The position numbers were made by a program, and so were the translations under genes. 64,000 nt of DNA from Pseudomicrostroma phylloplanum (taxonomy: Eukaryota; Basidiomycota; Exobasidiomycetes; Microstromatales), in contig BCHS01000015.1 in assembly GCA_039545275.1 (NCBI GenBank), positions 68,764 to 132,763 of the forward strand, written 5' to 3'. Every line of letters begins with the position of its first letter. The stretch's first letter is position 1. This document shows, piece by piece, positions 41,275-52,229 of this stretch. The notes below the pieces were generated by a model. It ran no database searches and was not told the DNA's origin. It saw only the letters and a list, made by a program, of their open reading frames with translations.

Positions 41275-44200
41275 CTAGATGTATACAGCTCCGGAGTCCT
41301 CAGGCTCCTCAGCACTGGCGACGTCTCTCCAATCCTCGTCCTTGCCGAGGATTTGCAGGTCGATGGTAGCGTCATTGGCCCCAGTACTGGAGGAGATGAT
41401 GGCAATGCACGCCCACCATGCTTGCACGCTCACCGCTGGCGTGAGAACGTCGCCGCCTCTCAGGCCTCCCCCTTGCTGCCCGGACTCTGTCCCGCCGCCT
41501 CGGAGCCACCGCTCCCACTCGTCTGCATCGAAGGAACCATCGGCGTGTGGGTAAGGACACGGCTTGCCTCTTGAGTAGTGTTCGCCTTGATCCTCCGCTA
41601 TGGGGAGGGCAACGGCTCTTCCAATGGGAGCGGGGAAGCGCTCAGCGATGACAGGGCTCTTGAGAACGAGGGCCTCGAGATAGTCGAGCTCCCAAGCGGA
41701 AGAATAGCTCAAGTCGCTTCCATCAATGGCTCCTAGGTAGTGAGCCAGGGATGCGCCCGCTAGCGTCAGACTAGTCGCTGCGCTGGCTGGGCCCAGCTTG
41801 GATCGTGACCAGCGGTAGTCTCCCAGCTCTACACCATCATCATTCGCTGGCAGACCATCAGGTATGCCCAGTCGCCTTCGATAGGCGTGAGATCGCCGGG
41901 AGGCATCCGATGCCACAGCTGCAGGTATCACTCCAGAAGTGAGCGAATACTGGGCTTGGCTGGCTAGTGGCTCCGACGATACACCCGGTGTGGGTGTCGG
42001 ATCAAGGCCGATTTCCCGCGAGAGACCAGAGCGGATCCTAGTCATCTCATACAGCTCAAGCCACTTGCTGATGGATGTAGCCAGACGATGCCAATCAGAC
42101 AGGGTGCGGCAATCATTCTTCTTGCCAGCGTCTGCCACGCCGTTTGTCGGAGTTGTGAGTTGCTCTCCTCGCTTCTCGGCTGCAGCAATGGCCACCGCTC
42201 TGCCCAACGCTCCTAGCACCCCTCCGTTCCCACCCCTGGTGACCGGTGACCCGGGACCATAACAAAGGGCCAAGGTCCCTTTCCAGCCGAATGCCAGCCC
42301 GAGGGAGGACATAATAGCTACTGGAAGAGGGTCGATCCCTCCAGAGGGCCACCATGGCTCGGCTTCGTTCGACGTCTTGCCCTGACGCGCTCGGGTAAAC
42401 AAGTCCTCCTCGTCATCACCAAGGTCGGGTTCGTTTAGCGTCTCTTGTCCAGGGCTCTTCAGAGCGCTGGAATCAACGTCTCCAAAGACGCTCCGGCGCG
42501 AGCGATGGGACGACGATCGCCGGCTGGCGCCCGGTGAGGCGGCAGGTGGGAAGAGGCTGTCTCCATGACCGACCGCTGCCTTCTCAGAAGAGGGCGTGTC
42601 CATGGGGCTGAGCATGCCGGTAGGCACAGGCTGCTTGCCCTTTGCCTTATCACTCATTCCATTCCCGGCGCCATTCCCGTTCGCAGACAGGAAGCTAGGA
42701 GGCAAATCCTCGACTTTGGCCGGTAGCGTCAAAGCCGTCTCTGCTGCCTCGCGGAAGAGGCAGAGAAAGTCTTTGAGGGCGCCACCACCCTCAGCTAATT
42801 CGGCACCCGCCCAAGTCACATCGTCTGCGGATGCAAAAGCGGGAACGTCTCCCGCATCGTCTTGTGGCGATGGGGAAGACCGCAAAGCCTCCTCTTCCGT
42901 AGTGTAGGGCAGATGACTGCCATACGGCTGGCCATCATAAGAGAAACGACCACCCGTACCCAGTGCACCGAATGTAGGGGTTGCCTGAGTAGCAGAAGGT
43001 GACAGTGCTAGATTGCCCATGCCGTCTTCCAATGGTGAGAAGGCTTTGCTCTGCTGAGAAGTACCTTGTGCCCCTCGACCACCAGGGATACTCAATGGGG
43101 CAAGAAGATGAGCCGGAACGGGAGGTACGGGTGGTACATCTCCTGCTTCGCACTCTTCCATTAGTGAGGGATCCTCTCCACCTACGTCCGACGAGCCACC
43201 TCCGCTGAATACACTTCCGCCAAAGCTTGGCTCGCGCTTCTTGCCCTTTCGAAAGCTCAAGATGCGAGAAATGGTTGAGGTCCGTCTTCGCGGAGGCGGT
43301 AGCTGAGGCTTGCCACCTGCCGAGTCGTGTGTAGAGCGAGAACCAAGCGGTGCACCTCCCACATCTTCTTGCGGATCGCTAGAGTGGGCAGAGTAGCCTG
43401 AATGACCTGAAATGGCACTATCGGGCGAGATGATCCTTTTCAGGCTGGATGTGAAGCCCGACCCACCTGGCCCCTCTACGCCGGATGCTTGAGATGGGGA
43501 GCGCACGCGAGTGCCGCGGCTGAAGCCTCTACCACTACTCGATTCATGGCCCGCACGGGATGGAGAACTTGGCGAAAGAAATTGCTGTGACCACTCCCGC
43601 GGACCACCTCCTGTAGGAGAGGTGGGTAGCGGCGGTGGTGGGCAAAGGCCCTTGCCCGCGTTGTGAAGATCCAAGCGGACAGGGAAGGCTATGGAGCGAG
43701 CCTTGCCTGGCTCGCTGCGTGATGGAACCACGAGATGCGGTGCATACCGCGGTGGGCCGATGGTAGCAGCAGCCGTATTGGCAGGAGCGATGTCGTATGT
43801 CTCATGACCTGTAGAGGAAGCAATGGCGAAGGCGTCTCCGTCATCGTCCAGGAATACGCTCTCGCCCTCGCCGCCCATCAGCATCACGGGGGGATTGCCG
43901 CCTTCGATGGGGGACATGGGAGAGCCTGCAGCGACACTGCCTGACCTCTTGAGTGAGGCCAGAAGGGTGCCGCTCTGGCCCAGCGAGGCGGAAGGCCTGC
44001 CAGATCTGGCCGAGGCTGCAGCTGAGCTCGCCTTGCGACTCGAAGCATTGCCCTGCCGCCGTGATACCATGCGGCCCAGCACACCCTGCCTGTGCGTGCC
44101 GCTAGCACTGCGAAGGCGCTGGTCGTGATCACGGGGATCTTCGAGTGCCTCTGCACCTTCAAGCACTCCGGTCTTGAGGTCGTACCGAGCGTCGAAGAAG

Positions 44201-44595
44201 GCGATCAGGTTCTCAAAGTGAGGGTTTGCATCGGCCTTGTCCAGCAGCTGAAACAGCTGAGCGAAAGGCTCAATGGCGTATGCGGCATTGGATGCCTCGA
44301 GGAGGAAAGAGATGGTGTCTAGGTCGAGAGGAGGTGGCTGCAGGACGAGCGATTGTAGGCGGAGGTTGTTGCCGATGGTTGCGTTCTGAGGTTCGAGGGT
44401 ATCATGGGTATCATGCAGAGAGACATTCGATGATGCAGCGGATGGAGAAGTCGGCACGGCTTGGTAGTGCAAACTTGGCAGAGGAGGGATGTGAAGGGCC
44501 AAGGGAAGAGTGATATACTTGTGCAGCGATGCTAGAGGAGAGATCTCGAGGGAGCCCTGTTGCCCGTCCGGGGGTGACCCTTCTTGGTCGGTCAT
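41275..44595 (-). CDS. Large conserved-looking protein, unrecognised
   Basis: Single-exon frame of 1106 residues beginning MTDQEGSPPDGQQ at a true ATG (44595). The ends look ordered and the middle does not. The N-terminal part (about residues 25-165) has a helical, hydrophobic pattern: SLHKYITLPLALHIPPLPSL and FLLEASNAAYAIEPFAQLFQ. The middle is Ser/Gly/Pro-rich with basic stretches such as RRRTSTISRILSFRKGKKRE. The last roughly 350 residues are well structured: ASSLGLAFGWKGTLALCYGP style segments (around base 42280), DWHRLATSISKWLELYEMTR, LGDYRWSRSKLGPASAATSL and VQAWWACIAIISSSTGANDA. This looks like a conserved fungal protein rather than chance, but I cannot name its family or give a role. 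Confidence 0.78.
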   Translation of the reverse strand: MTDQEGSPPDGQQGSLEISPLASLHKYITLPLALHIPPLPSLHYQAVPTSPSAASSNVSLHDTHDTLEPQNATIGNNLRLQSLVLQPPPLDLDTISFLLEASNAAYAIEPFAQLFQLLDKADANPHFENLIAFFDARYDLKTGVLEGAEALEDPRDHDQRLRSASGTHRQGVLGRMVSRRQGNASSRKASSAAASARSGRPSASLGQSGTLLASLKRSGSVAAGSPMSPIEGGNPPVMLMGGEGESVFLDDDGDAFAIASSTGHETYDIAPANTAAATIGPPRYAPHLVVPSRSEPGKARSIAFPVRLDLHNAGKGLCPPPPLPTSPTGGGPREWSQQFLSPSSPSRAGHESSSGRGFSRGTRVRSPSQASGVEGPGGSGFTSSLKRIISPDSAISGHSGYSAHSSDPQEDVGGAPLGSRSTHDSAGGKPQLPPPRRRTSTISRILSFRKGKKREPSFGGSVFSGGGSSDVGGEDPSLMEECEAGDVPPVPPVPAHLLAPLSIPGGRGAQGTSQQSKAFSPLEDGMGNLALSPSATQATPTFGALGTGGRFSYDGQPYGSHLPYTTEEEALRSSPSPQDDAGDVPAFASADDVTWAGAELAEGGGALKDFLCLFREAAETALTLPAKVEDLPPSFLSANGNGAGNGMSDKAKGKQPVPTGMLSPMDTPSSEKAAVGHGDSLFPPAASPGASRRSSSHRSRRSVFGDVDSSALKSPGQETLNEPDLGDDEEDLFTRARQGKTSNEAEPWWPSGGIDPLPVAIMSSLGLAFGWKGTLALCYGPGSPVTRGGNGGVLGALGRAVAIAAAEKRGEQLTTPTNGVADAGKKNDCRTLSDWHRLATSISKWLELYEMTRIRSGLSREIGLDPTPTPGVSSEPLASQAQYSLTSGVIPAAVASDASRRSHAYRRRLGIPDGLPANDDGVELGDYRWSRSKLGPASAATSLTLAGASLAHYLGAIDGSDLSYSSAWELDYLEALVLKSPVIAERFPAPIGRAVALPIAEDQGEHYSRGKPCPYPHADGSFDADEWERWLRGGGTESGQQGGGLRGGDVLTPAVSVQAWWACIAIISSSTGANDATIDLQILGKDEDWRDVASAEEPEDSGAVYI

Positions 44596-46948
44596 GCCTC
44601 CTGACTAGTGGGAAGAGGAAGAAGAAGAAGAAGCAACAGCAGTGCGTTTGCTATGACCCTGACTAGGTCGCTCTGCGAAGCGAGGGCGTCATGCAACAGG
44701 GCAAAAGAGGAGACGGAGCAAAGAGCGTGAGGGGGGCGCGTGAGATGGAATAGGATGGGATGGGAGGAATGGCTGGTAGGTTTGCAATCAAAGCGGCAGC
44801 GTCCCTGTCAGACGATCACTGCAAGAAGGGCAGGTGCGGGGTAACAGGGCCCTCGCCTGAAAGAGTGGGAGGGAGTTGCCGAGGTCGACGACGTACAGGG
44901 AAGGACTAGTTGCCGCGGGCTGCACCCAAGCCACCGGCGACCAAGGACTACCTAAATTAGTTTGTGCGGGTGGACAGGGTGCAGGCAGGTACGCGGGCGG
45001 CGCACGCTTCTCGGCGGCACTCAGGGCGGTCATGTCCCTCGAGACGTCATGGCGCATGCTGACCGTCCTCGACAGTGTGAGGGAGCATCGGAGCCGAGCG
45101 TGAAAACGTGGCTAAGACCTTTGTGTCTAATCACCGGGGCAGATGCAGAGCCGCCGATAGCACACCTACTGTCGAGCCCTCTGCTGGGATGGCAAAACTG
45201 CGCTGGTCTGGACTTGTCTCAGAATGGCGCTGGAAATTGCTCCTAGGTTTGCATTGTACTCGGTCCCTGGTATGCTTTGAAAGCGACCTGCGCGAACCCG
45301 GCAAAATGCCTTGCCTGACTTCGAGGTGCGATGCGGCCTTCGACGATCCGTAGCAGGGTCTTCTTGAATGGCCACGGTCGGGCGCACTAGTGAAGAGGCC
45401 GTCCCAAGGTCAGGCATGAGCATCGGCGCCGAGAGAGGTATGAGAGTCCGATAAGACAGCAGAGGAGTGGGGACGATCAATCGCGCTTGGGTGGTCATCA
45501 TACATTGCCTAGCTAGGACCCCGCTTGCGAGTTCTGCACAAGAAAGTGAAGTCTGGTCATGGCATTCTTGGTCTCGTAGAGCAGAAGGGAAAGAGAGCCC
45601 GTCGTATCAGGAGAGGACGGAAACAAAGGGGTTTGCTGCGACGCGGTCGGTCATCGCAGCCTGCAAGGACTCCTGCGTTTGCTATCAGGTTCCTGCGGGC
45701 ATCGCGCGACGAGACCAGGGCGTCCGCCTCTGCGTTGTGATCCGTTTCCAGGTACATCGTCCACTTGCCCACTGGTCATTCCTTCATCGCCTCCTCCCCT
45801 CACCGCACATTACTCGCCGTGGCCATCGACATCCTTCAACCCTCATCAACGCAAGGCCTCTGCGTGATTGCCAATGGTCTCACCCGACCGTAAGAGGACA
45901 AATGCTTTAGGGCGAGGAATTCATCAGGTTCGGCCAGGCTCTCGAGAAAGTCCAGCGACACATCATCCACGATCGAAACAGGCTCTGAAATACGGGCAGA
46001 GATGTTGACCAAAGAGCCGTCGTGGTTGACAGGATCAACGCAGCAAGCCCTCAGAGGTGCGGACGCATTCGTCTGCAACGTCATGAAGCAACAACAATGC
46101 ATCTCAGCAAAGCATTTGTAGTCTACTCGGCCTGCCCTCACGATACGCTCACAGGACAGAACATGCCGTCGTCGGAGACAAGAAGCGAGGAGATGGAAAC
46201 TGAACACGAACACAAGTCTGGGCGTCACCATGCACGCGAGAACGTCGCAGTTTTCACAGCGTCACCCTTTTTACGATGAAGAATCTACTCGTGCTCATAC
46301 CACTGCATCTCAGCCCAACCTCTTGTAGACTCTGCCTCTCATTGAGCCTCCCGTCATAAGCTAAGCAATCCTCTCATTTTGTTCTTCGAATACATGGACG
46401 CGACTTAATAGATGTCAGCTGTCAGCGCTGTTGCCTTTGTGACGAATGAGCCTCAACGAAGCTGCCAATTGCGCGAGGCCATCACTGCTTCATTCCCCTC
46501 ACTTGCTCCACGCGTCTTCAAGCACTTCTCTTAAAGAGCCGTCGAGCGATGCTGGTCCTTCTCGCACCAGCTGCTCGTAGGTCCCTGGTCTCACATATCG
46601 CGCGCCAGTCTCACTCTCGGAGGTAAGCTTACTCCCGCGCCCGAGCGTGCGGGGTGGGTGCGCTGCTCCGCCACACGGGGATGACCTCCACCTAGAGCAT
46701 TTGCCGGCAGCGCCTCGTCGGCAGCATCACCCCGAATGTCGCGCGACACCAGGATCAGGTACATAGCAAGGTCTGGTTGCTGGCTTCTTCTTGCCTTCAA
46801 TGTTAGGATAAGCTTACTTTAGTATTTCCTATTTGTACGCTGCCATTCCAAGTTGCTACATTACACCCAGCAACACGAGCACAATAGTCTCATTCAACGA
46901 ACCAAGCTAGTCCAAACAGTCTAACTCTCCCCAAGCAACTCAAACATC
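44596..46948. other. Gene-poor stretch, about 2.35 kb
   Basis: The longest gene-free stretch of the window, between two divergent genes. Short frames here are Arg/Ser-rich without motifs. ACGCGT occurs at 46510-46515, 434 bases before the alcohol dehydrogenase start. No RNA gene, long repeat or transposon remnant is recognisable. Confidence 0.5.
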
Positions 46949-48156
46949 ATGTCTGGCGACGACAAGTTCATCGGATGGGTTTCGAAGAAGGATGATGACC
47001 ATCAGAACGGAACTATGGTGTGGGAGGAGTACACTCCCAAGAACTTTACCGATGATGACGTTCAGGTGAGTGTCGTGTTCCTGGCCAGTAGGATCGGTAC
47101 GCCGATATGGGCGCGCGTCAATGCTGCGATCATGCTCACCCTTTAGCGCCCCTTCCGCACCTCGCTCTTCGCACTCCTTCCAAACAGATGGACATCATTT
47201 GCTGTGGTATCTGCTACAGTGACATCTCCACCATGAGCGCCGGCTGGGGTCCTCCTATCCGCCCTCTCGTCGTTGGCCACGAGATCGTCGGCACTGTGAC
47301 CAAGGTGGGCAAGAACGTCAAGCACATCAAGGAGGGCGAGCGCGGAGGTGTGGGCGCCCAGTCCGACTCGTGCCGCTCGTGCCACATGTGTGACCAGCAG
47401 CTCGAGTCCTACTGTGCCAAGGGTCTGACCGGTACCTACAATGGCGAGTACACAAACGGCAGTGGAAAGTCCTTTGGTGGATACGCTACCAAGTGGCGTG
47501 GACCCGGACACTTTGTTATCCCCGTCCCCGATGGACTCGAGTCGCACATTGCCGGACCTCTGATGTGCGGTGGTGTTACCATCTACAGCCCTCTGAAGCG
47601 CTACGGATGTGGTAACCCCGATGTCCAGACGGTCGGAATCGTCGGAATCGGAGGTATCGGTGCCTTTGGTCTGGCCTTTGCCAAGGCCCTGGGAGCCAAG
47701 AATGTCGTTGCCATTGGTCACTCGCCCAACAAGAAGGAAGTGGCCATGGAGCTGGGTGCTACCGACTACATCTCTACCGGAGACGGCAAGACGAACCCTC
47801 TGCTTGAGAAGTACCACAAGAAGATGGACTTGATCATCGTCACTGCCAACAATGCCGACCAGCGATACGACTACCTGGTCCAGTCTCTGCGACCTGGTGG
47901 ACACGTCATTGCCATTGCCGTGCCCGAGAAGCCCGTCATGCCCATCCCAATGGGTGCCATCCTCTTCTCTGGAGGCAACATCGGAGGAAGCGCCATTGGT
48001 GCTCCTTCTCAGATTGCTGAGATGCTGCAGCTGGCCGCTGACAAGAAGCCCAACTTCATGATTCAGAAGAGGAAGATGTCTGAGGCTAACCAGGCCGTGC
48101 AGGACATGGTTGCTGGCAAGCCCCGATTCAGGTACTGCTTGATCAACGGCGAGTGA
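46949..48156 (+). CDS. NADP-type cinnamyl/alcohol dehydrogenase, Adh6/Adh7-like
   Basis: Zinc-dependent medium-chain dehydrogenase that reduces aldehydes such as cinnamaldehyde or veratraldehyde in this family. Exons 46949-47065 and 47188-48156 (GTGAGT...CAG, phase 0) give 361 residues, the usual Adh6 length. The junction restores DDDVQ/MDIICCGICYSDIST, which carries the catalytic zinc Cys; next are the zinc His in VVGHEIVGTVTKVG and the structural zinc loop SCRSCHMCDQQLESYC. The cofactor motif is GIVGIGGIGAFGLAFAKALG. A conserved C-terminal segment AADKKPNFMIQKRKMSEANQ follows. Codon choice is strongly biased, as in the dehydrogenase at 36829. NADP preference is inferred from the family. The two enzymes belong to different branches, so this is not a recent duplication. 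Confidence 0.9.
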
Positions 48157-48938
48157 CTCGGTGGAGAGAAGGAAAAGGGAGGCCGTAGTGGCAGGTCGAA
48201 TCTGTGATCTGGCAGAGATGGCACAGTGTCTCTCTGTTGTTCCTTTTCCACCTCACACGTTTTTAGAAATCATCAAGTAGGAATGGATCAGCACACGCAT
48301 ATAATAGATATTGTTAACATCATGATACTCTCGATTAGACTCTCTTGTCATTTTTGGGCTATTTCGAGCGTCGCGCCTGCCTGGCTGGTGGTGCTTGTGT
48401 CCCTGGCTGGTCCTCGGGCGCGCGGCGCCAATCGCCCTGGAGTCGCGTGGCCCTGCATGGAGGACGATCGAGTGTTGACTTTGAGCGTCGGGGGGACTGG
48501 ACCAGTGAGTGAGTGCGTCGCGGCGGCGGCGGTGTTGGTCTTTGCAGCAAATGGGGACATCGTCCTTCGTGCCCTTCCTTCCTACTCACCACACCTATAG
48601 CATTGCAGCGACAACAAGAGGACACATCGACATCCTCGCCATTCCTACTAGCCCTCGCGCTGAGATATCATACCGAGCTCTTGCCTCGCCTCGCTGCGCG
48701 CCCTACTCCTTTTGCTTCGAGGTACTCCCTTCCGTCTGCAAGACTTGAGAAGCTGCATTTGCTGCATCACACTCGTACCGCATCTTCACCGTCGTCCACT
48801 CGTAGGACCGCACACCTTCGCGAGATCGGCCACGACCACCTCTTGTCCTCCCTTCAAGACGTGCTGCACAGCAACTAGTCTCGCCCCTCCCTCCTCATCG
48901 GCCCCCGTTCACCTTCACCTTCACCCCTTCCCTCGCAC
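48157..48938. other. Promoter region of the Rho4-like gene
   Basis: 782 bases between two plus-strand genes, including the dehydrogenase 3' UTR. The last roughly 110 bases before the ATG are strongly CT-rich (many TTCACC and CCTCC runs), typical of a fungal leader. Short frames here have no motif. Confidence 0.5.
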
Positions 48939-50025
48939 ATGAACCACAACACCTACAATACCCAGACCTCCCTCGACTCTGCGCCTCCAGGACAGGGCAG
49001 CGTAGTTGGGGGAATGTCCTCCATGGCTGGCGCACCGGGAAGCTCGCGGCCACAGATCGATGCAAAGAAGAAGCTGGTGGTGGTGGGAGATGGTGGAAGC
49101 GGAAAGACTTGTTTGCTCGTGAGTCAAGTTACAGGGGAGGCCAGTGTGGTGATGAGAGGAGCTGAACTGATGGCTCTCCCTCTCCCCAACCCTCCTCCAT
49201 CGTGTTCTGCTCTCTCTGTCCCTGCTCCGCCTCGCAGATCGTCTACTCGGAGAATCGCTTCCCCTCAACCTATATCCCCACCGTCTTTGAGAACTACGTT
49301 CCCATCGTGCGCTTCGAAAACAAGACGATCGAGCTAGCACTCTGGGATACGGCAGGCCAGGAAGAGTATGATCGGCTGAGACCACTGAGTTACCCAGAGA
49401 GCGATGTGATCCTCATTTGCTTTGCAGTGGATTTCCCGACTAGCTTGGCAAATGTGCAGGACAAGGTGAGCGGGAGAGAGGGCGAGCGGGCGAGGCAGAG
49501 CGTGTCTGAGCTGCTGAAGGGAGAGCTTGTATACTGACAGTTTCCGTTGCCTTTCCCCTCTTGCAGTGGTATCCAGAGATCAACCACTTCTGCGAAGGAG
49601 GTGAGTCGGCCCAGCTCCAATCACGGCCACACGTCCACCATACTGATCGTACCCTTGCTCCCTCTCTCCTCCTTGTACCACCCCTCCCTCCACGCACGTC
49701 CCCACCAGTCCCCATCCTCCTCGTCGGCCTCAAGACCGACCTCCGTCAAGATCCACACACCCTCCAAATGCTCGCAGCACAAGGCTCCCGTCCCGTCACT
49801 CCGGAGCAAGGCAGCAGCGTCGCACGCGAAATAGGCGCAGCACGCTACATCGAGTGTTCAGCCAAGAACCGCGTGGGAGTACAGGAGGTGTTTGAGGCGG
49901 CACTCAAGGAGGCGTGTAGATCTAGAGGGTGGGGCAGGGGGAGGATAGCTGGTGGGGGTGCGGGAGGAGGAGGGGGTGGAGGAGGGGGAGGGAGGAGGAG
50001 GAATAAGAATTGTTTGGTGCTGTAA
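48939..50025 (+). CDS. RHO4: Rho-family GTPase, Rho4-like
   Basis: Small GTPase of septum and wall control. Four exons, 48939-49118, 49238-49465, 49567-49600 and 49709-50025, with phases 0, 0 and 1, give 252 residues; the third exon is only 34 bases. An N-terminal extension of about 42 residues precedes the P-loop [17 protein letters not shown], typical of Rho4 rather than Rho1 or Cdc42. Switch I is [11 protein letters not shown], switch II is [20 protein letters not shown], the nucleotide base motif is [10 protein letters not shown] (TKxD-like), and SAK is in [11 protein letters not shown]. The C-terminus has a run of about 13 Gly (GGGAGGGGGGGGGG) followed by [14 protein letters not shown] is a CAAX box and the final Leu suggests geranylgeranylation. 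Family is secure; Rho4 over Rho2 or Rho3 is an inference. Confidence 0.88.
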
Positions 50026-50547
50026 GAGAGAAGAGAGGAGGAAGAGCAGGGACACACCACACCAGATCAGACGAGAGCAGATCTCATACCACATCTAGCC
50101 ATCGGCCCAGCCATCGGCCCAGCTGTTTCCTTCGGGCACTCGGCACTCAGCGAGGCGCGAGGCGCTGCCATTCGATGCAACTAGAGACTTTCTTCAGCCA
50201 TCAGACCGTCAGCCCATTAGCTCGTCAGCCCATCGGCTATTCGTCAACCAGCTGCTCCTCTCACGCTCGGAGATGGCTTTGCTCGTGGTTACATGTGATC
50301 ATGGATTGGATTGGATTGACTTGGGCTGGATTATGGTGCTATAGATGTACAACATGGGACATGGGAGGTGACGAGGGATCGGAGACAGGGGATAGAAGGA
50401 CATAGGGCCATGGCTGCGCTTCCAGAGGCGACGGTGATTGGGGCAGTTGAGAGCCTTACAGGATCGGAGCGAGGGCAGACGAAGGAGAAGTTACGATTTG
50501 CTTGCTTCCCCATCTAGTCTTAAGCCGCTGGACTGAGCCAGTTTCCC
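50026..50547. other. Intergenic, convergent 3' ends, with short direct repeats
   Basis: Two tandem copies of a 12-base unit (AGCCATCGGCCC) at 50097-50120 and a TGGAT triplet array at 50302-50316. CCCATTAG/CCCATCGG-like words recur around 50213-50240. No gene is visible. Confidence 0.6.
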
Positions 50548-51583
50548 TCACTCGTCGTCATCGTCCTTCTTTGAAGACTTATCAGGAGTAGCAGAAGCGG
50601 GGACCGTCGTGACAGTAGTGATCGTCGTGTAGCGAGTCTTGTACACAGTCGTAGCCGCACCGGCATCGGCCTCGGCGCCCTCTTCTTCTTCATTAGCGTC
50701 GTCATCATCGGCAGCTGCTGAAGATTTGGGCTTAGCCTTGGCTTTCTTCTTGTCGCTGGCGGTGTGATGCTTGTGGTGCCCGTGGTGCGCCTTCGTCTTA
50801 GCGGCAGCCGACTTCGATGCCTTCTCATCCGACTCCGACGCGGTGCTCTTTGCCTCTTTCGCCTTGCCCTTCTTGCTAGCCTTCTCATGATGAACAGTCT
50901 CGACGGCAACAGTAACGGTCTGAGTGGCAGTAGCCGTGGAGGAGTAGCTGTCTGTGAGGGTCAAGGTGACAACTTGATCCTTCCACTTGGTGTCCTGCTT
51001 GGCGGCGGCAGTGTTGGGCCCATCGTCATAGGTCTCGTAGGTGCGGGCTTCGTTGTCGGGGAGCTTGGTGGGCCGCTTGTGATGGGCACTCTTCGACTTC
51101 TTGCCAGACTTGGACTTCTTGCCAGACTTCGACTTCGACTTCGACTCGGACTTGGACTTGACCTTGTGCTGGTCGCTCTCGGACTTGTCCTCGTGTGCCT
51201 TCTTGGGCTGCTTCTCGTCAGAGCTTTCATTCTCATCGACGACGCCGATCTCATCGGGCAAGGTGGTGCCAATGCGTCCGGGTAGAGTGGTACCGATACG
51301 GCCATGCTTGTATCCCGATGCATGCTCGAGGTCGACGAACTGGTCCTGAGAAGTGGCGTTGATAGCTGAGCTGCCAGTCTCTCCGTCCTTGGATACCCAA
51401 GTAGTGCCGATGACGCCGGGCACCTCACGCTGTACGGAAGAGGGCGGGTGGGCGTTGTGGTCAGTGACTACTTGAGAAGGGGTGATGGGTTTGGGGCAGT
51501 GGACCACTCACTGCTTCGAAGGGAGCGGCGGAGGTGGCTCCAGCCAGGACGAGGGCGATGGATACGAGAGTGAGTAGCTTCAT
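50548..51583 (-). CDS. Secreted lysine/serine-rich repeat-like protein
   Basis: Two exons on the minus strand, 51583-51512 and 51429-50548 (GTGAGT...CAG, phase 0), encode 317 residues. Signal peptide MKLLTLVSIALVLAGATSA, cleavage likely before APFEA. The mature chain has a short direct repeat RIGTTLPGRIGTTLP, an acidic stretch, then long Lys/Ser runs (KSKSESKSKSKSGKKSKSGK), a Thr/Val-rich central part (VVTLTLTDSYSSTATATQTV), a His-rich section (HHGHHKHH), an Ala/Asp/Glu-rich section, and a Lys/Asp tail ending KKDDDDE. It has no Cys in the mature part, no membrane anchor and no GPI signal. The mixed acid/base low-complexity design suggests a cell-wall or matrix protein, but no family is recognised. 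Expected localisation is extracellular; dibasic sites (HKRP) may be cut in the secretory path. Confidence 0.78.
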
Positions 51584-52229
51584 AATGCTGTTAGAGTAGA
51601 GCGAATGAGGTGTACTGAAGATTGAAGGAATCGACTAGGTTACGAGGACTGAAGGCGAGTAATCAGGGGCAAGTGGGCATAGGTGATTGGGATGGAAAGA
51701 GAGGGAGTGGTGAAGAGGAGAGCGAGGTGAGAGGGTTCATGTCTCGAGGCTTCTCCCTTTATGGAGATGCCCGCCTTGGCTCTGCCTGTCTCTGTTCGGC
51801 GGGAGTGACATGTACCCAGGCGTGCGTCGATGCATCCCACTGATTGTGTCAGGTGCGCCCAGAGCAGGCCGCACCTCGTCCGCCATTGCCCGCCGATGTG
51901 TCCAGAGTGATCAGTCTTGTGCAGACCACCGAGGTGAGCTTACCAGCTTCTGCATTGCCATCTTTGCGCCCTGACTGCCTGATCTCCCTGTCATCTCCAA
52001 GTGACATCGCCTTGATGTGAGGTAGTGTTTCCAACCTTAGGCCCGCTCCAAAGTCCGGAAAAGATGGGTGCGGTGGGCCTCTCACCGGCCAAGTGGGACA
52101 GGCACTGTGTGGAGAGGGAGTGGGACAGAGTGGCCCCGACACTCGCCTCGATGAAGTCTTCTTCTTGCAGACCACCACCTCTGCCTTGTTACTCATTCTA
52201 CCACAACTCTCTACCGACTTTCCATCACC
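51584..52229. promoter_or_regulatory. Divergent promoter region, secreted protein / galactokinase
   Basis: 646 bases between divergent starts. On the minus strand CATAAAGG (51764-51757), about 175 bases before the secreted-protein ATG, may act as a TATA-like box. I see no CGG-N11-CCG Gal4-type palindrome near the galactokinase ATG. Confidence 0.45.

Noticed and set aside
38176..46948. Transposon or LTR remnants in the gene-poor blocks
   Set aside because: I looked for terminal repeats, reverse transcriptase or transposase motifs and long shared words between blocks and found none by eye; decayed copies remain possible.
47143..47904. 253-residue minus-strand frame opposite the Adh6-like gene
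   Set aside because: Same codon-bias shadow effect; the plus-strand enzyme is certain.
48509..48878. Short plus-strand frames between the Adh6-like and Rho4-like genes
   Set aside because: Ser/Arg/Pro-rich leader-type sequence with no motif; best explained as promoter and 5' UTR.
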